NCBI RefSeq assembly: GCF_000252995.1
Contig: NC_015761.1
Coordinates: 372,001 to 436,000 of the forward strand
DNA: 64,000 nucleotides
Source: Salmonella bongori NCTC 12419
GTDB lineage: Bacteria > Pseudomonadota > Gammaproteobacteria > Enterobacterales > Enterobacteriaceae
Direction: 5' to 3'
Part shown: piece after piece, positions 38,580-47,602 of the stretch
Layout of the letters: every line of letters starts with the position of its first letter
Position numbering within the stretch: position 1 is the first letter of the stretch
Notes under the pieces: model-generated
What the model was told of the DNA's origin: nothing
The model's database searches: none
The model's input: the letters and a program-made list of their open reading frames with translations, nothing else
Translations under genes and position numbers: made by a program

Positions 38580-38612
38580 TTTTCATAAATCTGTCATAAA
38601 TCTGACGCATAA
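38580..38612 (+). promoter_or_regulatory. Pho box of the phoB promoter
   Basis: TTTCATAAATCTGTCATAAA followed by TCTGACGCATAAT contains two 11-bp PhoB half-sites (CTGTCATAAAT type) about 40 bp before phoB. It closely resembles the E. coli phoB promoter and indicates autoactivation. Confidence 0.88.
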
Positions 38613-38651
38613 TGGCGCGGCATTGATAACTAACGACTAACAGGGCAAATT

Positions 38652-39341
38652 ATGGCGAGACGTATTCTGGTCGTAGAAGATGAAGCGCCGATTCGTGAAA
38701 TGGTGTGCTTCGTGCTCGAGCAAAATGGCTTTCAGCCCGTAGAAGCCGAAGATTATGACAGTGCAGTGAGTCAATTGAATGAACCCTGGCCGGATCTCAT
38801 CCTTCTTGACTGGATGCTCCCCGGCGGGTCAGGGCTACAGTTTATTAAACATCTCAAACGTGAGGCTATGACCCGGGATATTCCGGTGGTTATGCTGACG
38901 GCAAGAGGGGAAGAAGAAGATCGCGTGCGCGGTCTGGAAACCGGCGCCGACGATTACATTACCAAGCCGTTTTCCCCTAAAGAACTGGTGGCGCGCATTA
39001 AGGCCGTTATGCGGCGAATCTCGCCGATGGCGGTCGAAGAGGTGATTGAGATGCAGGGATTGAGCCTCGATCCTGGCTCTCACCGTGTGATGACCGGCGA
39101 CAGTCCGCTGGATATGGGGCCGACCGAATTCAAATTACTCCATTTCTTTATGACGCACCCGGAGCGTGTTTACAGTCGTGAACAGCTACTTAACCATGTC
39201 TGGGGCACCAATGTGTACGTCGAAGACCGGACTGTCGACGTACATATTCGTCGTTTGCGTAAGGCGCTCGAGCACAGCGGCCATGACCGGATGGTGCAAA
39301 CGGTACGCGGGACAGGGTATCGTTTTTCGACCCGCTTTTAA
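38652..39341 (+). CDS. phoB: Phosphate regulon response regulator PhoB
   Basis: PhoB activates the phosphate-starvation regulon. The 229-residue protein has a receiver domain with phospho-acceptor Asp53 (LILLDWML), the acidic pair Glu9/Asp10, and Lys105 in the TKPFSPKEL segment. Its OmpR-type winged helix contains GPTEFKLLHFFMTHPERVYSREQLLNHVWG and ends VRGTGYRFSTRF. The upstream Pho box shows autoregulation. phoR follows by 71 bp. Confidence 0.98.
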   Translation: MARRILVVEDEAPIREMVCFVLEQNGFQPVEAEDYDSAVSQLNEPWPDLILLDWMLPGGSGLQFIKHLKREAMTRDIPVVMLTARGEEEDRVRGLETGADDYITKPFSPKELVARIKAVMRRISPMAVEEVIEMQGLSLDPGSHRVMTGDSPLDMGPTEFKLLHFFMTHPERVYSREQLLNHVWGTNVYVEDRTVDVHIRRLRKALEHSGHDRMVQTVRGTGYRFSTRF

Positions 39342-39412
39342 TGCCTTTTCCGACCGCAGAACCAGTGTGTTCCTGGCGGAGAAGGCTTTCCATTCTTGAG
39401 GGAGTATGACGC

Positions 39413-40708
39413 GTGCTGGAACGGCTGTCATGGAAAAGGCTGGTGCTGGAGCTGGTGCTCTGTTGCATCCCCGCGCTTATCCTTAGCGCTTTTTTGGGTT
39501 ATCTGCCATGGTTTTTACTGGCGGCGGTGACAGGGCTGCTTGTCTGGCATTTCTGGAATTTATTACGTCTCTCCTGGTGGTTATGGGTTGACAGGAGTAT
39601 GACGCCGCCGCCGGGACGGGGAAGCTGGGAACCGTTGTTATACGGTTTACACCAGATGCAATTACGCAATAAAAAGCGTCGCCGCGAGCTGGGTAATTTA
39701 ATTAAACGCTTTCGCAGCGGCGCGGAGTCGCTACCTGATGCGGTCGTACTGACCACGGAAGAGGGCGGTATTTTTTGGTGTAATGGTTTAGCGCAACAGA
39801 TACTGGGGCTACGCTGGCCGGATGACAACGGGCAGAACATTCTCAACCTGCTGCGTTATCCTGAGTTTACGCAGTATTTAAAAACGCGGGATTTTACCCG
39901 TCCGCTCCATCTGGTGCTGAATACTGGGCGGCATCTGGAGATCCGTGTTATGCCCTATACCGATAAGCAGCTCCTGATGGTGGCGCGCGATGTGACGCAA
40001 ATGCACCAGCTCGAAGGGGCGAGGCGTAACTTTTTTGCCAACGTTAGCCATGAGTTGCGTACGCCCTTGACGGTACTGCAGGGGTATCTGGAAATGATGC
40101 AGGAACAGGCGCTGGAAGGGGCGACGCGCGAGAAAGCGCTGCATACAATGCGCGAGCAGACGCACCGCATGGAAGGGCTTGTAAAACAATTACTTACGTT
40201 GTCTAAAATTGAGGCGGCCCCGGCGCTGTTGTTAAATGAAAAAGTAGATGTACCGATGATGCTGCGGGTTGTGGAACGCGAAGCGCAGACGTTAAGCCAG
40301 CAGAAGCATACTCTTACGTTTGAGATAGACGATAGCCTTAGTGTATTAGGCAATGAAGAGCAGTTGCGCAGCGCGATCTCAAACCTGGTGTATAACGCGG
40401 TAAACCATACGCCGGCGGGGACGCATATTACAGTGAGTTGGCGCCATGCTGCGCAGGGCGCCGAGTTTTGCGTACAGGATAATGGCCCGGGAATCGCCGC
40501 TGAGCATCTTCCTCGCCTGACCGAACGCTTTTATCGCGTCGATAAAGCGCGTTCGCGGCAAACAGGCGGTAGCGGCCTGGGGCTGGCGATTGTCAAACAT
40601 GCTCTGAATCATCATGAATGCCGTCTGGAGATCGATAGTTCACCTGGAAAAGGAGCGCGATTTAGTTTTGTTTTGCCGGAACGTTTAATTGCCAAAAATA
40701 GTGATTAA
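39413..40708 (+). CDS. phoR: Phosphate regulon sensor histidine kinase PhoR
   Basis: PhoR phosphorylates PhoB when phosphate is scarce and dephosphorylates it otherwise, through contact with the Pst/PhoU system. The 431-residue product begins at a GTG with GAGGGAG upstream. It has two N-terminal membrane segments (about residues 10-50), a basic stretch (QLRNKKRRRELG), a PAS domain (about 105-190), the HisKA motif NVSHELRTPL with His213, and the ATP-binding N, G1 and G2 boxes (NLVYNAVNHT, DNGPGI, GGSGLGLAIVKHAL). The length equals E. coli PhoR. Confidence 0.98.
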   Translation: MLERLSWKRLVLELVLCCIPALILSAFLGYLPWFLLAAVTGLLVWHFWNLLRLSWWLWVDRSMTPPPGRGSWEPLLYGLHQMQLRNKKRRRELGNLIKRFRSGAESLPDAVVLTTEEGGIFWCNGLAQQILGLRWPDDNGQNILNLLRYPEFTQYLKTRDFTRPLHLVLNTGRHLEIRVMPYTDKQLLMVARDVTQMHQLEGARRNFFANVSHELRTPLTVLQGYLEMMQEQALEGATREKALHTMREQTHRMEGLVKQLLTLSKIEAAPALLLNEKVDVPMMLRVVEREAQTLSQQKHTLTFEIDDSLSVLGNEEQLRSAISNLVYNAVNHTPAGTHITVSWRHAAQGAEFCVQDNGPGIAAEHLPRLTERFYRVDKARSRQTGGSGLGLAIVKHALNHHECRLEIDSSPGKGARFSFVLPERLIAKNSD

Positions 40709-41116
40709 TTGCCTTTTGTAAGTATAACTTTCCATAAGCCAGCGGATGCTGGCTTATTTTCTTTGCAGCTAATACGGGCTCGCTAAAATTTTCGACGTCT
40801 GGTGATTTTTTGTTCGCATGATTAGCCATAACTTTTTCGTGAGAATGGTGTTTTATTCTGGTTGTAAATTTCATATCGCTATATTCATCTGGTTTTTAGA
40901 TCCCGCCTTGCTTTAAAACGTTATAAGCGTTTAAATTGCGCTTCAGGTGCTGTCATTACGACTGCATTTTTGCGGTAAATCGAAAAACAATTCTTCGCCG
41001 CATCGGTCCGGGAGTTTTTCCCGCTGAAATTGATAAAAAACGCCGCGCTATACTCCTCCGGGAAAGGCAAAAATTTTAATGTTTACAACATCACCATCCA
41101 CAGGCAGTAAGACTTT
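40709..41116. other. Intergenic region between phoR and brnQ
   Basis: It contains the phoR terminator at 40734-40764, an A+T-rich stretch, and presumably the brnQ promoter near 41040-41090. A 70-codon frame on the minus strand overlaps the terminator and lacks support. No operator is assigned. Confidence 0.5.
40734..40764 (+). terminator. Rho-independent terminator of phoBR
   Basis: ATAAGCCAGC (40734-40743) pairs with GCTGGCTTAT (40748-40757) around a GGAT loop, followed by TTTCTTT. Confidence 0.85.
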
Positions 41117-42436
41117 ATGACCCATCAGTTAAAATCGCGCGATATCATCGCCCTGGGCTTTATGACATTTGCGCTGTTCGTTGGCGCAGGCAATATTATC
41201 TTTCCTCCTATGGTCGGTTTACAGGCGGGGGAACACGTCTGGACAGCGGCTATTGGCTTCCTGATTACCGCCGTTGGCTTACCGGTTCTTACCGTTATCG
41301 CGCTGGCGAAAGTTGGCGGCGGCGTAGACAGCCTGAGTACGCCGATTGGTAAAGTGGCGGGCATACTGCTGGCGACCGTCTGCTATCTGGCCGTCGGGCC
41401 GTTATTTGCCACGCCGCGCACCGCGACGGTATCGTTTGAAGTCGGTATCGCGCCGCTGACCGGCGATTCCGCAATGCCGCTATTGATTTACAGCCTGATT
41501 TATTTCGCTATCGTTATTCTGGTTTCGCTTTATCCAGGTAAATTGCTGGATACAGTAGGGAATTTCCTTGCGCCGCTGAAAATTATCGCGCTGGTTATCC
41601 TTTCCGTCGCGGCTATCGTCTGGCCTGCCGGCTCGATCAGCCATGCTATGGACGCTTATCAGAATGCGGCCTTTTCCAACGGGTTTGTGAACGGCTATCT
41701 GACAATGGATACGCTGGGCGCGATGGTGTTTGGTATCGTGATTGTTAACGCGGCACGCTCTCGTGGCGTGACTGAAGCGCGTCTGCTGACCCGTTATACG
41801 GTGTGGGCTGGCTTGATGGCAGGCGTAGGGCTAACGCTGCTTTACCTTGCCTTGTTCCGCTTAGGGTCTGACAGCGCGACGCTGGTCCATCAGTCTGCGA
41901 ACGGCGCGGCGATTCTTCATGCCTACGTGCAGCATACTTTTGGCGGTGCGGGAAGCTTCCTGCTGGCAGCACTGATCTTTATCGCCTGTCTGGTGACGGC
42001 GGTGGGGTTGACCTGCGCCTGTGCTGAGTTCTTTGCGCAGTATATTCCGCTGTCTTACCGGACTCTGGTCTTTATCCTTGGCGGCTTTTCGATGGTGGTG
42101 TCAAACCTCGGGCTGAGCCACTTGATCCAAATCTCCATTCCGGTACTGACAGCTATCTATCCGCCGTGTATCGCACTGGTTGTATTAAGTTTTACCCGCT
42201 CATGGTGGCATAATTCCACCCGCGTCATCGCACCGGCGATGTTTATCAGTCTGCTTTTTGGTATCCTTGACGGCATCAAAGCATCTGCGTTTGGCGATGT
42301 GCTGCCAGCCTGGAGCCAGCATTTGCCGCTGGCTGAACAGGGGCTGGCGTGGTTGATGCCAACGGTGGTGATGGTGATCCTGGCGATTATCTGGGATCGC
42401 GCGGCGGGTCGACAGGTGACCTCCAGCGCTCACTAA
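41117..42436 (+). CDS. brnQ: Branched-chain amino acid:sodium/cation symporter BrnQ
   Basis: BrnQ (LIV-II system) imports leucine, isoleucine and valine. The 439-residue protein has about 12 transmembrane segments. Family landmarks are ALGFMTFALFVGAGNIIFPPMVG at the start, PRTATVSFEVGIAP near residue 100 and TAVGLTCACAEFF near 295. The length equals E. coli BrnQ. It ends before a strong terminator and proY follows. Confidence 0.97.
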   Translation: MTHQLKSRDIIALGFMTFALFVGAGNIIFPPMVGLQAGEHVWTAAIGFLITAVGLPVLTVIALAKVGGGVDSLSTPIGKVAGILLATVCYLAVGPLFATPRTATVSFEVGIAPLTGDSAMPLLIYSLIYFAIVILVSLYPGKLLDTVGNFLAPLKIIALVILSVAAIVWPAGSISHAMDAYQNAAFSNGFVNGYLTMDTLGAMVFGIVIVNAARSRGVTEARLLTRYTVWAGLMAGVGLTLLYLALFRLGSDSATLVHQSANGAAILHAYVQHTFGGAGSFLLAALIFIACLVTAVGLTCACAEFFAQYIPLSYRTLVFILGGFSMVVSNLGLSHLIQISIPVLTAIYPPCIALVVLSFTRSWWHNSTRVIAPAMFISLLFGILDGIKASAFGDVLPAWSQHLPLAEQGLAWLMPTVVMVILAIIWDRAAGRQVTSSAH

Positions 42437-42456
42437 GATCGCTGACATATGTGTAC

Positions 42457-42487
42457 ACCACGGGGCTTAACGCCCCGTGGTTTTTTA
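42457..42487 (+). terminator. Rho-independent terminator of brnQ
   Basis: ACCACGGGGC (42457-42466) pairs perfectly with GCCCCGTGGT (42472-42481) and runs into TTTTTT. It lies 24 bp before proY, so proY probably depends on read-through or an internal promoter. Confidence 0.93.
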
Positions 42488-42510
42488 TTGTGTTGATAGG
42501 TCAGAAATTG

Positions 42511-43884
42511 ATGGAAAGCAATAATAAGCTAAAGCGTGGGCTGAGCACCCGGCACATTCGCTTTATGGCATTAGGTTCGGCAATCGGCACCGGCCTGTTT
42601 TACGGTTCGGCGGACGCCATTAAAATGGCGGGGCCGAGCGTTCTGTTGGCCTATATTATTGGCGGGGTCGCGGCGTATATCATTATGCGCGCATTGGGGG
42701 AAATGTCCGTTCACAACCCTGCCGCCAGCTCTTTTTCGCGCTATGCGCAGGAAAACCTCGGCCCGCTTGCAGGTTATATTACTGGCTGGACCTACTGTTT
42801 TGAAATCCTGATCGTCGCCATCGCCGATGTAACCGCCTTCGGCATTTATATGGGCGTCTGGTTCCCCGCCGTGCCGCACTGGATTTGGGTTCTTAGCGTA
42901 GTGCTGATCATTTGCGCCATCAACCTGATGAGCGTCAAGGTGTTTGGCGAGCTGGAGTTTTGGTTCTCCTTCTTCAAAGTCGCCACCATCATTATCATGA
43001 TTGTTGCGGGTATCGGTATCATTATTTGGGGGATTGGCAATGGCGGCCAGCCGACCGGTATTCATAACTTGTGGAGCAACGGCGGGTTCTTCAGTAATGG
43101 CTGGCTGGGGATGATAATGTCGCTGCAAATGGTGATGTTCGCTTACGGCGGGATTGAGATTATTGGCATCACCGCCGGGGAAGCGAAAGACCCGGAAAAA
43201 TCTATTCCGCGTGCTATTAACTCCGTACCGATGCGTATCCTGGTCTTCTATGTCGGTACGCTGTTCGTCATTATGTCTATCTATCCGTGGAATCAGGTCG
43301 GCACTGACGGTAGCCCGTTTGTGCTGACGTTCCAGCATATGGGGATTACGTTTGCCGCCAGCATTCTGAACTTTGTCGTCTTAACCGCCTCGCTTTCCGC
43401 TATTAACTCCGATGTGTTTGGTGTAGGCCGAATGCTGCACGGTATGGCGGAGCAGGGGAGCGCGCCGAAAATCTTTGCCAAAACGTCACGCCGCGGTATT
43501 CCGTGGGTCACCGTTCTGGTGATGACCATTGCGCTTTTGTTTGCGGTTTATCTGAACTACATCATGCCAGAAAATGTTTTTCTGGTGATTGCCTCGCTGG
43601 CGACGTTCGCGACGGTATGGGTGTGGATTATGATTCTGCTGTCGCAAATTGCCTTCCGTCGCCGTTTGCCGCCGGAAGAGGTTAACGCACTAAAATTTAA
43701 GGTGCCGGGTGGCGTCGCCACGACGGTAGCTGGGCTGATCTTCCTGGTCTTTATTATTGGGCTTATCGGTTATCATCCGGACACCCGTATCTCGCTGTAC
43801 GTCGGTTTTGCGTGGATTATTTTGCTGCTGATTGGCTGGATGTTTAAACGCCGTCGCGACCGTCAACTGGCGCAGGCACAGTAG
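42511..43884 (+). CDS. proY: Proline-specific permease ProY (cryptic in related strains)
   Basis: ProY is an amino acid permease of the APC family that restores proline transport when overexpressed in Salmonella. The 457-residue product starts at MESNNKLKRGLSTRHIRFMALGSAIGTGLFYGSA, where the family signature begins. An open frame reaching back to 42349 overlaps brnQ and the terminator and is not used. Twelve membrane segments are apparent. The ribosome site is weak (AGGTCAGAAATTG), in keeping with low expression. Confidence 0.96.
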   Translation: MESNNKLKRGLSTRHIRFMALGSAIGTGLFYGSADAIKMAGPSVLLAYIIGGVAAYIIMRALGEMSVHNPAASSFSRYAQENLGPLAGYITGWTYCFEILIVAIADVTAFGIYMGVWFPAVPHWIWVLSVVLIICAINLMSVKVFGELEFWFSFFKVATIIIMIVAGIGIIIWGIGNGGQPTGIHNLWSNGGFFSNGWLGMIMSLQMVMFAYGGIEIIGITAGEAKDPEKSIPRAINSVPMRILVFYVGTLFVIMSIYPWNQVGTDGSPFVLTFQHMGITFAASILNFVVLTASLSAINSDVFGVGRMLHGMAEQGSAPKIFAKTSRRGIPWVTVLVMTIALLFAVYLNYIMPENVFLVIASLATFATVWVWIMILLSQIAFRRRLPPEEVNALKFKVPGGVATTVAGLIFLVFIIGLIGYHPDTRISLYVGFAWIILLLIGWMFKRRRDRQLAQAQ

Positions 43885-43896
43885 TTTTTTTACTGC

Positions 43897-43932
43897 CTTA
43901 TCCTGCCTGCAGGCAACTGTAGGCAGGATAAG
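43897..43932 (+). terminator. Stem-loop after proY
   Basis: CTTATCCTGCCT (43897-43908) pairs perfectly with AGGCAGGATAAG (43921-43932). There is no T-run directly after it, although TTTTTT precedes it at 43885-43890. Confidence 0.6.
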
Positions 43933-43953
43933 TGTAGCGCTATCCGGACAGTG

Positions 43954-43976
43954 TCTCCTCCCCCGAACTCCTCCCC
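43954..43976 (-). promoter_or_regulatory. Two tandem MalT boxes upstream of malZ
   Basis: On the minus strand GGGGAGGAGA (43954-43963) and GGGGAGGAGT (43967-43976) each match nine of ten positions of the MalT consensus GGGGAKGAGG. They are direct repeats 13 bp apart, about 80-100 bp before malZ, and indicate control by MalT. Confidence 0.85.
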
Positions 43977-44054
43977 TAATAAACGCTCCGGTGATGAGTT
44001 ATCCTTTAAATCGCTGTGGCAAGGTGGCCTCATTTTCAGCAGAGGGGATACGTG

Positions 44055-45872
44055 ATGTTGAAGGCCTGGCACCTACCGGTTGCCCCGTTTGTTAAGCAAC
44101 ACAACGATAAATTAACCATTTCATTGTGGCTGAGTGGCGAAAACCCGCCAGCTCGCGTGATGTTGCGGTCTGAATTTGATAATGAAGAAATTTCGCTGGC
44201 GATGCATAAACAGCGCCGCCAGCCGCAACCAGGCGTAACGGCATGGCGGGCGACGCTCGACGTTGCGTTGGGACAGCCCCGTCGTCGCTACAGCTTTAAA
44301 TTACTTTGGCATGACCGCCAGCAATGGTTCACACCGCAGGGATTTAGCCGCTTTCCACCCGCTCGTCTGGAACAATTTGCCGTAGATGTTCCGGATAGCG
44401 GCCCCCAGTGGGTTGCCGATCAGATTTTTTATCAAATTTTCCCGGATCGTTTTGCCCGCAGCGAGACGCGTGAGGCGGAGCAGGATCGGGTGTATTACCA
44501 TCATGCTGCCGGCCAGAAGATTGTATTGCGCGACTGGGACGCCCCCTTAACCGCGCAGGCAGGGGGTTCTACGTTCTATGGCGGTTGTCTGAATGGCATT
44601 TGCGAGAAGCTACCCTATCTGAAAAAACTGGGCGTCACGGCGCTATATCTGAATCCGGTATTTACCGCGCCGAGCGTCCATAAGTACGACACGGAAGATT
44701 ATCGCCGTGTCGATCCGCAATTTGGCGGCGATCGGGCGTTGTTACGCTTACGGCATGAGACGCAATCGCGGGGAATGCGGCTGGTACTGGATGGCGTGTT
44801 TAACCATAGCGGCGATTCACACGCCTGGTTTGACAGACATAAACGCACTAATAGCGGCGCGTGTCACCACCCGGAATCGCCGTGGCGCGACTGGTATTCC
44901 TTTTCACAGGAAGGCGTGGCACTGGACTGGATGGGCTATTCGAGTCTGCCGAAACTTGATTATCAATCAGAAGCTCTGGTGGATGAGATCTATCGCGGTG
45001 AGGACAGTATTGTGCGTCACTGGCTAAAAGCGCCGTGGAATATGGACGGCTGGCGGCTGGATGTTGTGCATATGTTGGGCGAGGCTGGCGGTGCGCGTAA
45101 CAATTTGCAGCACGTCGCCGGAATGACCCGGGCGGCAAAAGAGGCGCAGCCTGAAGCCTATATGGTGGGAGAACATTTCGGCGATGCGCGGCAGTGGCTA
45201 CAGGCCGATGCGGAAGATGCCGCCATGAATTATCGCGGCTTCACCTTCCCGCTGTGGGGATTTCTCGCCAATACCGATATCGCTTACGAGCCGCAGCATA
45301 TTGATGCACAAACCTGCATGGCCTGGATGGAGAGCTACCGCGCCGGATTATCACACCAACAGCAATTGCGCATGTTTAATCAACTCGACAGCCATGATAC
45401 CGCGCGTTTTAAAACCCTGTTAGGGAAAGACGTGGCGCGTCTACCGTTAGCGGTAGTCTGGCTATTTACCTGGCCCGGCGTGCCGTGTATTTATTACGGT
45501 GATGAAGTAGGCGTGGATGGCGAGAATGATCCAATGTGCCGCAAACCATTTCCGTGGGATGAAAGCAAGCAGGACGGGAACGTGCTGGCGTTATATCAGC
45601 GTATGGCGAAATTGCGTCATCGCAGTCTGGCGCTGCGTCGCGGCGGATGCCTGGTGCTGTATGCTGAAGGTGATGTGGTTGTATTCGTTCGGGTCTGTCA
45701 GCAGCAGCGGGCGCTGGTGGCGATTAACCGGGGAGACGTCTGCGAAGTAGCGCTGCCAGCCTCGCCGTTGCTTAACGTGACGGGTTGGCAAGGTAAAACA
45801 GGACAGGGCACCATCTGCGGGGGAAGGCTTACTTTACCGGCCATTTCCGCCACGGTATGGATGAATCGCTGA
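44055..45872 (+). CDS. malZ: Maltodextrin glucosidase
   Basis: MalZ removes glucose from the reducing end of short maltodextrins in the cytoplasm. The 605-residue protein has an N-terminal beta-domain and a GH13 catalytic barrel. Visible GH13 motifs are LVLDGVFNHSGDSH (region I), MDGWRLDVVH (nucleophile Asp, region II), VGEHFGDAR (acid/base Glu, region III) and NQLDSHDTARF (region IV). The ATG at 44055 gives the E. coli-like start MLKAWHLPVAPFVKQ; an in-frame ATG at 44016 would add 13 residues. Two MalT boxes lie upstream. Confidence 0.97.
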   Translation: MLKAWHLPVAPFVKQHNDKLTISLWLSGENPPARVMLRSEFDNEEISLAMHKQRRQPQPGVTAWRATLDVALGQPRRRYSFKLLWHDRQQWFTPQGFSRFPPARLEQFAVDVPDSGPQWVADQIFYQIFPDRFARSETREAEQDRVYYHHAAGQKIVLRDWDAPLTAQAGGSTFYGGCLNGICEKLPYLKKLGVTALYLNPVFTAPSVHKYDTEDYRRVDPQFGGDRALLRLRHETQSRGMRLVLDGVFNHSGDSHAWFDRHKRTNSGACHHPESPWRDWYSFSQEGVALDWMGYSSLPKLDYQSEALVDEIYRGEDSIVRHWLKAPWNMDGWRLDVVHMLGEAGGARNNLQHVAGMTRAAKEAQPEAYMVGEHFGDARQWLQADAEDAAMNYRGFTFPLWGFLANTDIAYEPQHIDAQTCMAWMESYRAGLSHQQQLRMFNQLDSHDTARFKTLLGKDVARLPLAVVWLFTWPGVPCIYYGDEVGVDGENDPMCRKPFPWDESKQDGNVLALYQRMAKLRHRSLALRRGGCLVLYAEGDVVVFVRVCQQQRALVAINRGDVCEVALPASPLLNVTGWQGKTGQGTICGGRLTLPAISATVWMNR

Positions 45873-45906
45873 GGTCGCTGTAGTCCGTAACTTTCACGCA
45901 TGAAAA

Positions 45907-45926
45907 AGGCTCGCCGTAGCGAGCCT
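45907..45926 (-). terminator. Terminator of the peroxiredoxin gene (shared with malZ)
   Basis: AGGCTCGC (45907-45914) pairs with GCGAGCCT (45919-45926). On the minus strand the stem is followed by TTTTTCA, so it terminates the gene reading leftward. Confidence 0.8.
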
Positions 45927-45943
45927 GTTGTCAATACACTGGC

Positions 45944-46546
45944 TTACAGATTGGAGATGTTCTCTGCCAGATATTTCGCGACGCCGTCCGGAGAGGCATT
46001 CATGCCTTCTTTGCCTTTTTCCCACTGCGCCGGGCAAACATCGCCGTGCTCTTCGTGGAACTGCAGCGCGTCAACCATACGCAGCATTTCATCAATGTTA
46101 CGACCCAACGGCAGATCGTTTACGACCTGGTGGCGAACAATGCCGTTAGCGTCAATCAGGAAAGAGCCGCGCAGCGCAACGCCTTCGTCCGGATGTTCGA
46201 TGCCGTAAGCTTTTTGAATTTCGCGTTTTACGTCAGCGACCATCGCGTATTTCACCGGCCCAATGCCGCCTTTATCGACAGGGGTGTTACGCCACGCGTT
46301 GTGAACAAATTCAGAGTCGAAAGACACGCCGACCACTTCAACGCCGCGCTTCTGGAATTCTTCATAACGTTTATCAAAGGCGATCAGCTCAGACGGGCAA
46401 ACAAAAGTGAAGTCCATCGGCCAGAAGAACAGAACGGTGGTTTTACCATTGGTGTGCTGTTTGAAGTTGAATTTATCAACAATCTCACCGCTACCCAGTA
46501 CCGCTGCTGCGGTGAAATCCGGGGCCTGACGAGTAACCAGTACCAT
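45944..46546 (-). CDS. tsaA: Thiol-specific 2-Cys peroxiredoxin (TsaA/AhpC type)
   Basis: The 200-residue protein is a typical 2-Cys peroxiredoxin that reduces peroxides in the cytoplasm. The peroxidatic cysteine is Cys50 in DFTFVCPSE and the resolving cysteine is Cys171 in HGDVCPAQW. The GGIG loop and a C-terminal tail are present, features of peroxiredoxins sensitive to over-oxidation. It resembles Salmonella TsaA more than AhpC (187 residues). E. coli K-12 has no such gene between malZ and acpH, so this is a lineage marker. The reductant partner is not encoded nearby. AGGAGAA precedes the ATG. Confidence 0.93.
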   Translation of the reverse strand: MVLVTRQAPDFTAAAVLGSGEIVDKFNFKQHTNGKTTVLFFWPMDFTFVCPSELIAFDKRYEEFQKRGVEVVGVSFDSEFVHNAWRNTPVDKGGIGPVKYAMVADVKREIQKAYGIEHPDEGVALRGSFLIDANGIVRHQVVNDLPLGRNIDEMLRMVDALQFHEEHGDVCPAQWEKGKEGMNASPDGVAKYLAENISNL

Positions 46547-46752
46547 AATAATTCTCCTGCAATATTAAGGGTTTTAGAACGCAACGCGGGCAGTATAGGA
46601 AGGGCGAAGCGACAAAACAATGCGGTCTTGACAATCAATGAGAAAGCTTTTGCCTATCGATCGGATCATTATATACCACGAAGATGACCCCTTTATGACA
46701 GTGCGATCGGTTGCCAATGGGGCATCTGACGCTTGCCTTCGCTATCAGGCAA

Positions 46753-47334
46753 TCAAAGCGCTTTGTGCGCGGCCAGTTCCATCATGCGCGGATAGAAATG
46801 CCAGAAGCGTTCTTCTAACGCGTCGTAGTGCGCGTCCAGATCGTACCAGGAATCACGCAGGGCATCCAGACGAGGGCGACGATTCGCCATGCCATGCAGC
46901 ACGTTTTGGATGAAATCCATATCGCGATAGCGTTCCAGCCAGTTTTCTGACCATAAATAATGGTTCAGATTGACAAAACGCGGTGGAGAGTCCGGTAAAA
47001 TCGTGGCAACCTGCGCGCGTGCATAGCCGACAAATGCCGGTAACGGGAAGTCAGGGGAGAGGACGGGCCAGTGGCGCGACAGAAAATGGTCCCACATCAC
47101 GTCGAGGGTAATGGGGGCGACGCGACGTGTTTCGCGGCGAAACCATTCCCGTGCTTCGCGCACTTCTGGCAAATTGTCGGTCATCATATCAATACGCCGA
47201 TGCATGAAGATGCCTTCCACCACGTCAGGAGGAAAGTGTGTCTCGGGGTTTCCCCGTACAAAATCGGCCAGCAGATTGCCGGACAACGAACTATCCGCCA
47301 AATGCGCTAAGTGAAGGTGTGCAAGAAAATTCAT
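46753..47334 (-). CDS. acpH: Acyl carrier protein phosphodiesterase AcpH
   Basis: AcpH removes the 4'-phosphopantetheine group from acyl carrier protein. The 193-residue product started at MNFLAHLHLAHLADSS has the length of E. coli AcpH and the HD-like conserved residues (NLLADFVRG, MHRRIDMMTD, WDHFLSRHW). A second ATG four codons upstream (47346) lies at the very edge of the ERIC element. Neither start has a good ribosome site. Confidence 0.94.
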   Translation of the reverse strand: MNFLAHLHLAHLADSSLSGNLLADFVRGNPETHFPPDVVEGIFMHRRIDMMTDNLPEVREAREWFRRETRRVAPITLDVMWDHFLSRHWPVLSPDFPLPAFVGYARAQVATILPDSPPRFVNLNHYLWSENWLERYRDMDFIQNVLHGMANRRPRLDALRDSWYDLDAHYDALEERFWHFYPRMMELAAHKAL

Positions 47335-47340
47335 AATAGT

Positions 47341-47602
47341 CGTCATACTTCAAGTTGCAGGTGTGTTGGCTTCTGAGTGACTCGCCGCATCCACGAGACT
47401 CTCCCTTCCTTGCGGGCTGTCGCCAGGCAACGTTCAAATTTGTTCCTGACAAATTTGTCCTTCTTTCCGGTGACTTAGTTACCTGAGCTCCCGGTATTCT
47501 CTCAGTTGCCGCGTTATTCGGCCTGTAGCCTCGCTCCTGTGGGGCAAGCGCTGTTCAGGGCACAAGTACCTTGTCCTGCAACATGAATTATTTAGAGTAT
47601 TA
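47341..47602. repeat. ERIC element with two internal expansions
   Basis: The left end (47341-47370, CGTCATACTTCAAGTTGCAG and onward) and the right end (CCTGCAACATGAATTATTTA at 47575-47594, then GAGTAT) match the two ends of the enterobacterial repetitive intergenic consensus. The centre (GGTGACTTAGTTACCTGAGC at 47469-47488, then TCCCGG) matches the ERIC core palindrome. The usual length is about 127 bp; here it is 262 bp because about 75 bp (about 47387-47462, including the hairpin CAAATTTGTTCCTGACAAATTTG spread over 47435-47457) and about 60 bp (47513-47572) are added. It fills the region between divergent acpH and queA. Confidence 0.82.

Noticed and set aside
40662..40874. 70-codon minus-strand frame after phoR
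   Set aside because: It overlaps the phoR 3' end and runs through the phoBR terminator stem, with no ribosome site and no familiar product.
42349..42510. N-terminal extension of proY into brnQ
   Set aside because: The extension passes through brnQ coding sequence and a strong terminator; the ATG at 42511 gives the conserved N-terminus.
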